A stretch of DNA of 64,000 nucleotides from Paralichthys olivaceus (taxonomy: Eukaryota; Chordata; Actinopteri; Pleuronectiformes; Paralichthyidae). A program made the translations under genes and the position numbers. The notes under the pieces are model-generated. The model was not told where the DNA came from and did not search any database. It worked only from the letters and a program-made list of their open reading frames with translations. Shown one piece after another: positions 63,991 to 64,000 of this stretch (within the stretch, counting starts at the first letter, position 1; each line of letters starts with the position of its first letter). The stretch spans positions 20,418,501 through 20,482,500 of the forward strand of contig NC_091111.1 of the NCBI RefSeq assembly GCF_024713975.1, read 5' to 3'.

Positions 63991-64000
63991 CTGAAAACAA

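Overview
The window looks like nuclear DNA from a ray-finned fish, most likely a teleost. Genes are split by short introns with GT-AG junctions. Every protein I can assemble is a vertebrate family. The spaces between exons are packed with CA/GT microsatellites, minisatellites and remnants of DNA transposons (hAT-like, Tc1-like) of the kind common in teleosts. I see no bacterial, plasmid or viral gene and no CRISPR array.

Layout. 91-3512 (+): the 3' part of vipas39 (SPE-39). 5632-6714 (+): gpr132, a single-exon proton/lipid-sensing receptor. 29121-8944 (-): a complete cdc42bpb (MRCK-beta kinase) in 37 coding exons whose phases join without a break into 1762 residues. 32022-34735 (+): a peripherin-2-like photoreceptor tetraspanin in 3 exons. 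About 39.5-45.97 kb (+): ckb (brain-type creatine kinase) with a recognisable CCAAT/GC/TATA promoter, a 5' UTR exon and 7 coding exons giving exactly 381 residues. About 51.9-47.4 kb (-): a tnfaip2-like Sec6-domain gene. 63990-54838 (-): the 3' two thirds or more of cep170b, running off the right edge.

Most of these genes (VIPAS39, GPR132, CDC42BPB, CKB, TNFAIP2, CEP170B) lie on the long arm of human chromosome 14, so the window is a rearranged piece of that conserved block. The genes do not form a functional pathway. They are ordinary single-copy loci for endosomal sorting, pH/lipid sensing, Cdc42-dependent actomyosin control, photoreceptor disc structure, phosphocreatine energy buffering, membrane nanotube/exocyst-like function and centrosome/microtubule binding.

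The unusual content is in the fine structure. cdc42bpb has a 78-codon in-phase exon with a second CRIB-like (Cdc42-binding) motif not in the human protein as I remember it. One of its 5' splice sites sits in a 33-bp unit repeated four times. A perfect 20-bp hairpin lies in a dead Tc1-like transposase. A long purine/pyrimidine inverted repeat lies in ckb intron 1, and about 4 kb of stacked satellite arrays, including opposed GTTA-type hexamers, precede the ckb promoter. Several very long open frames in the window are only translations of tandem repeats whose period is a multiple of three, or which lack stop codons. I found no wholly new biological system.
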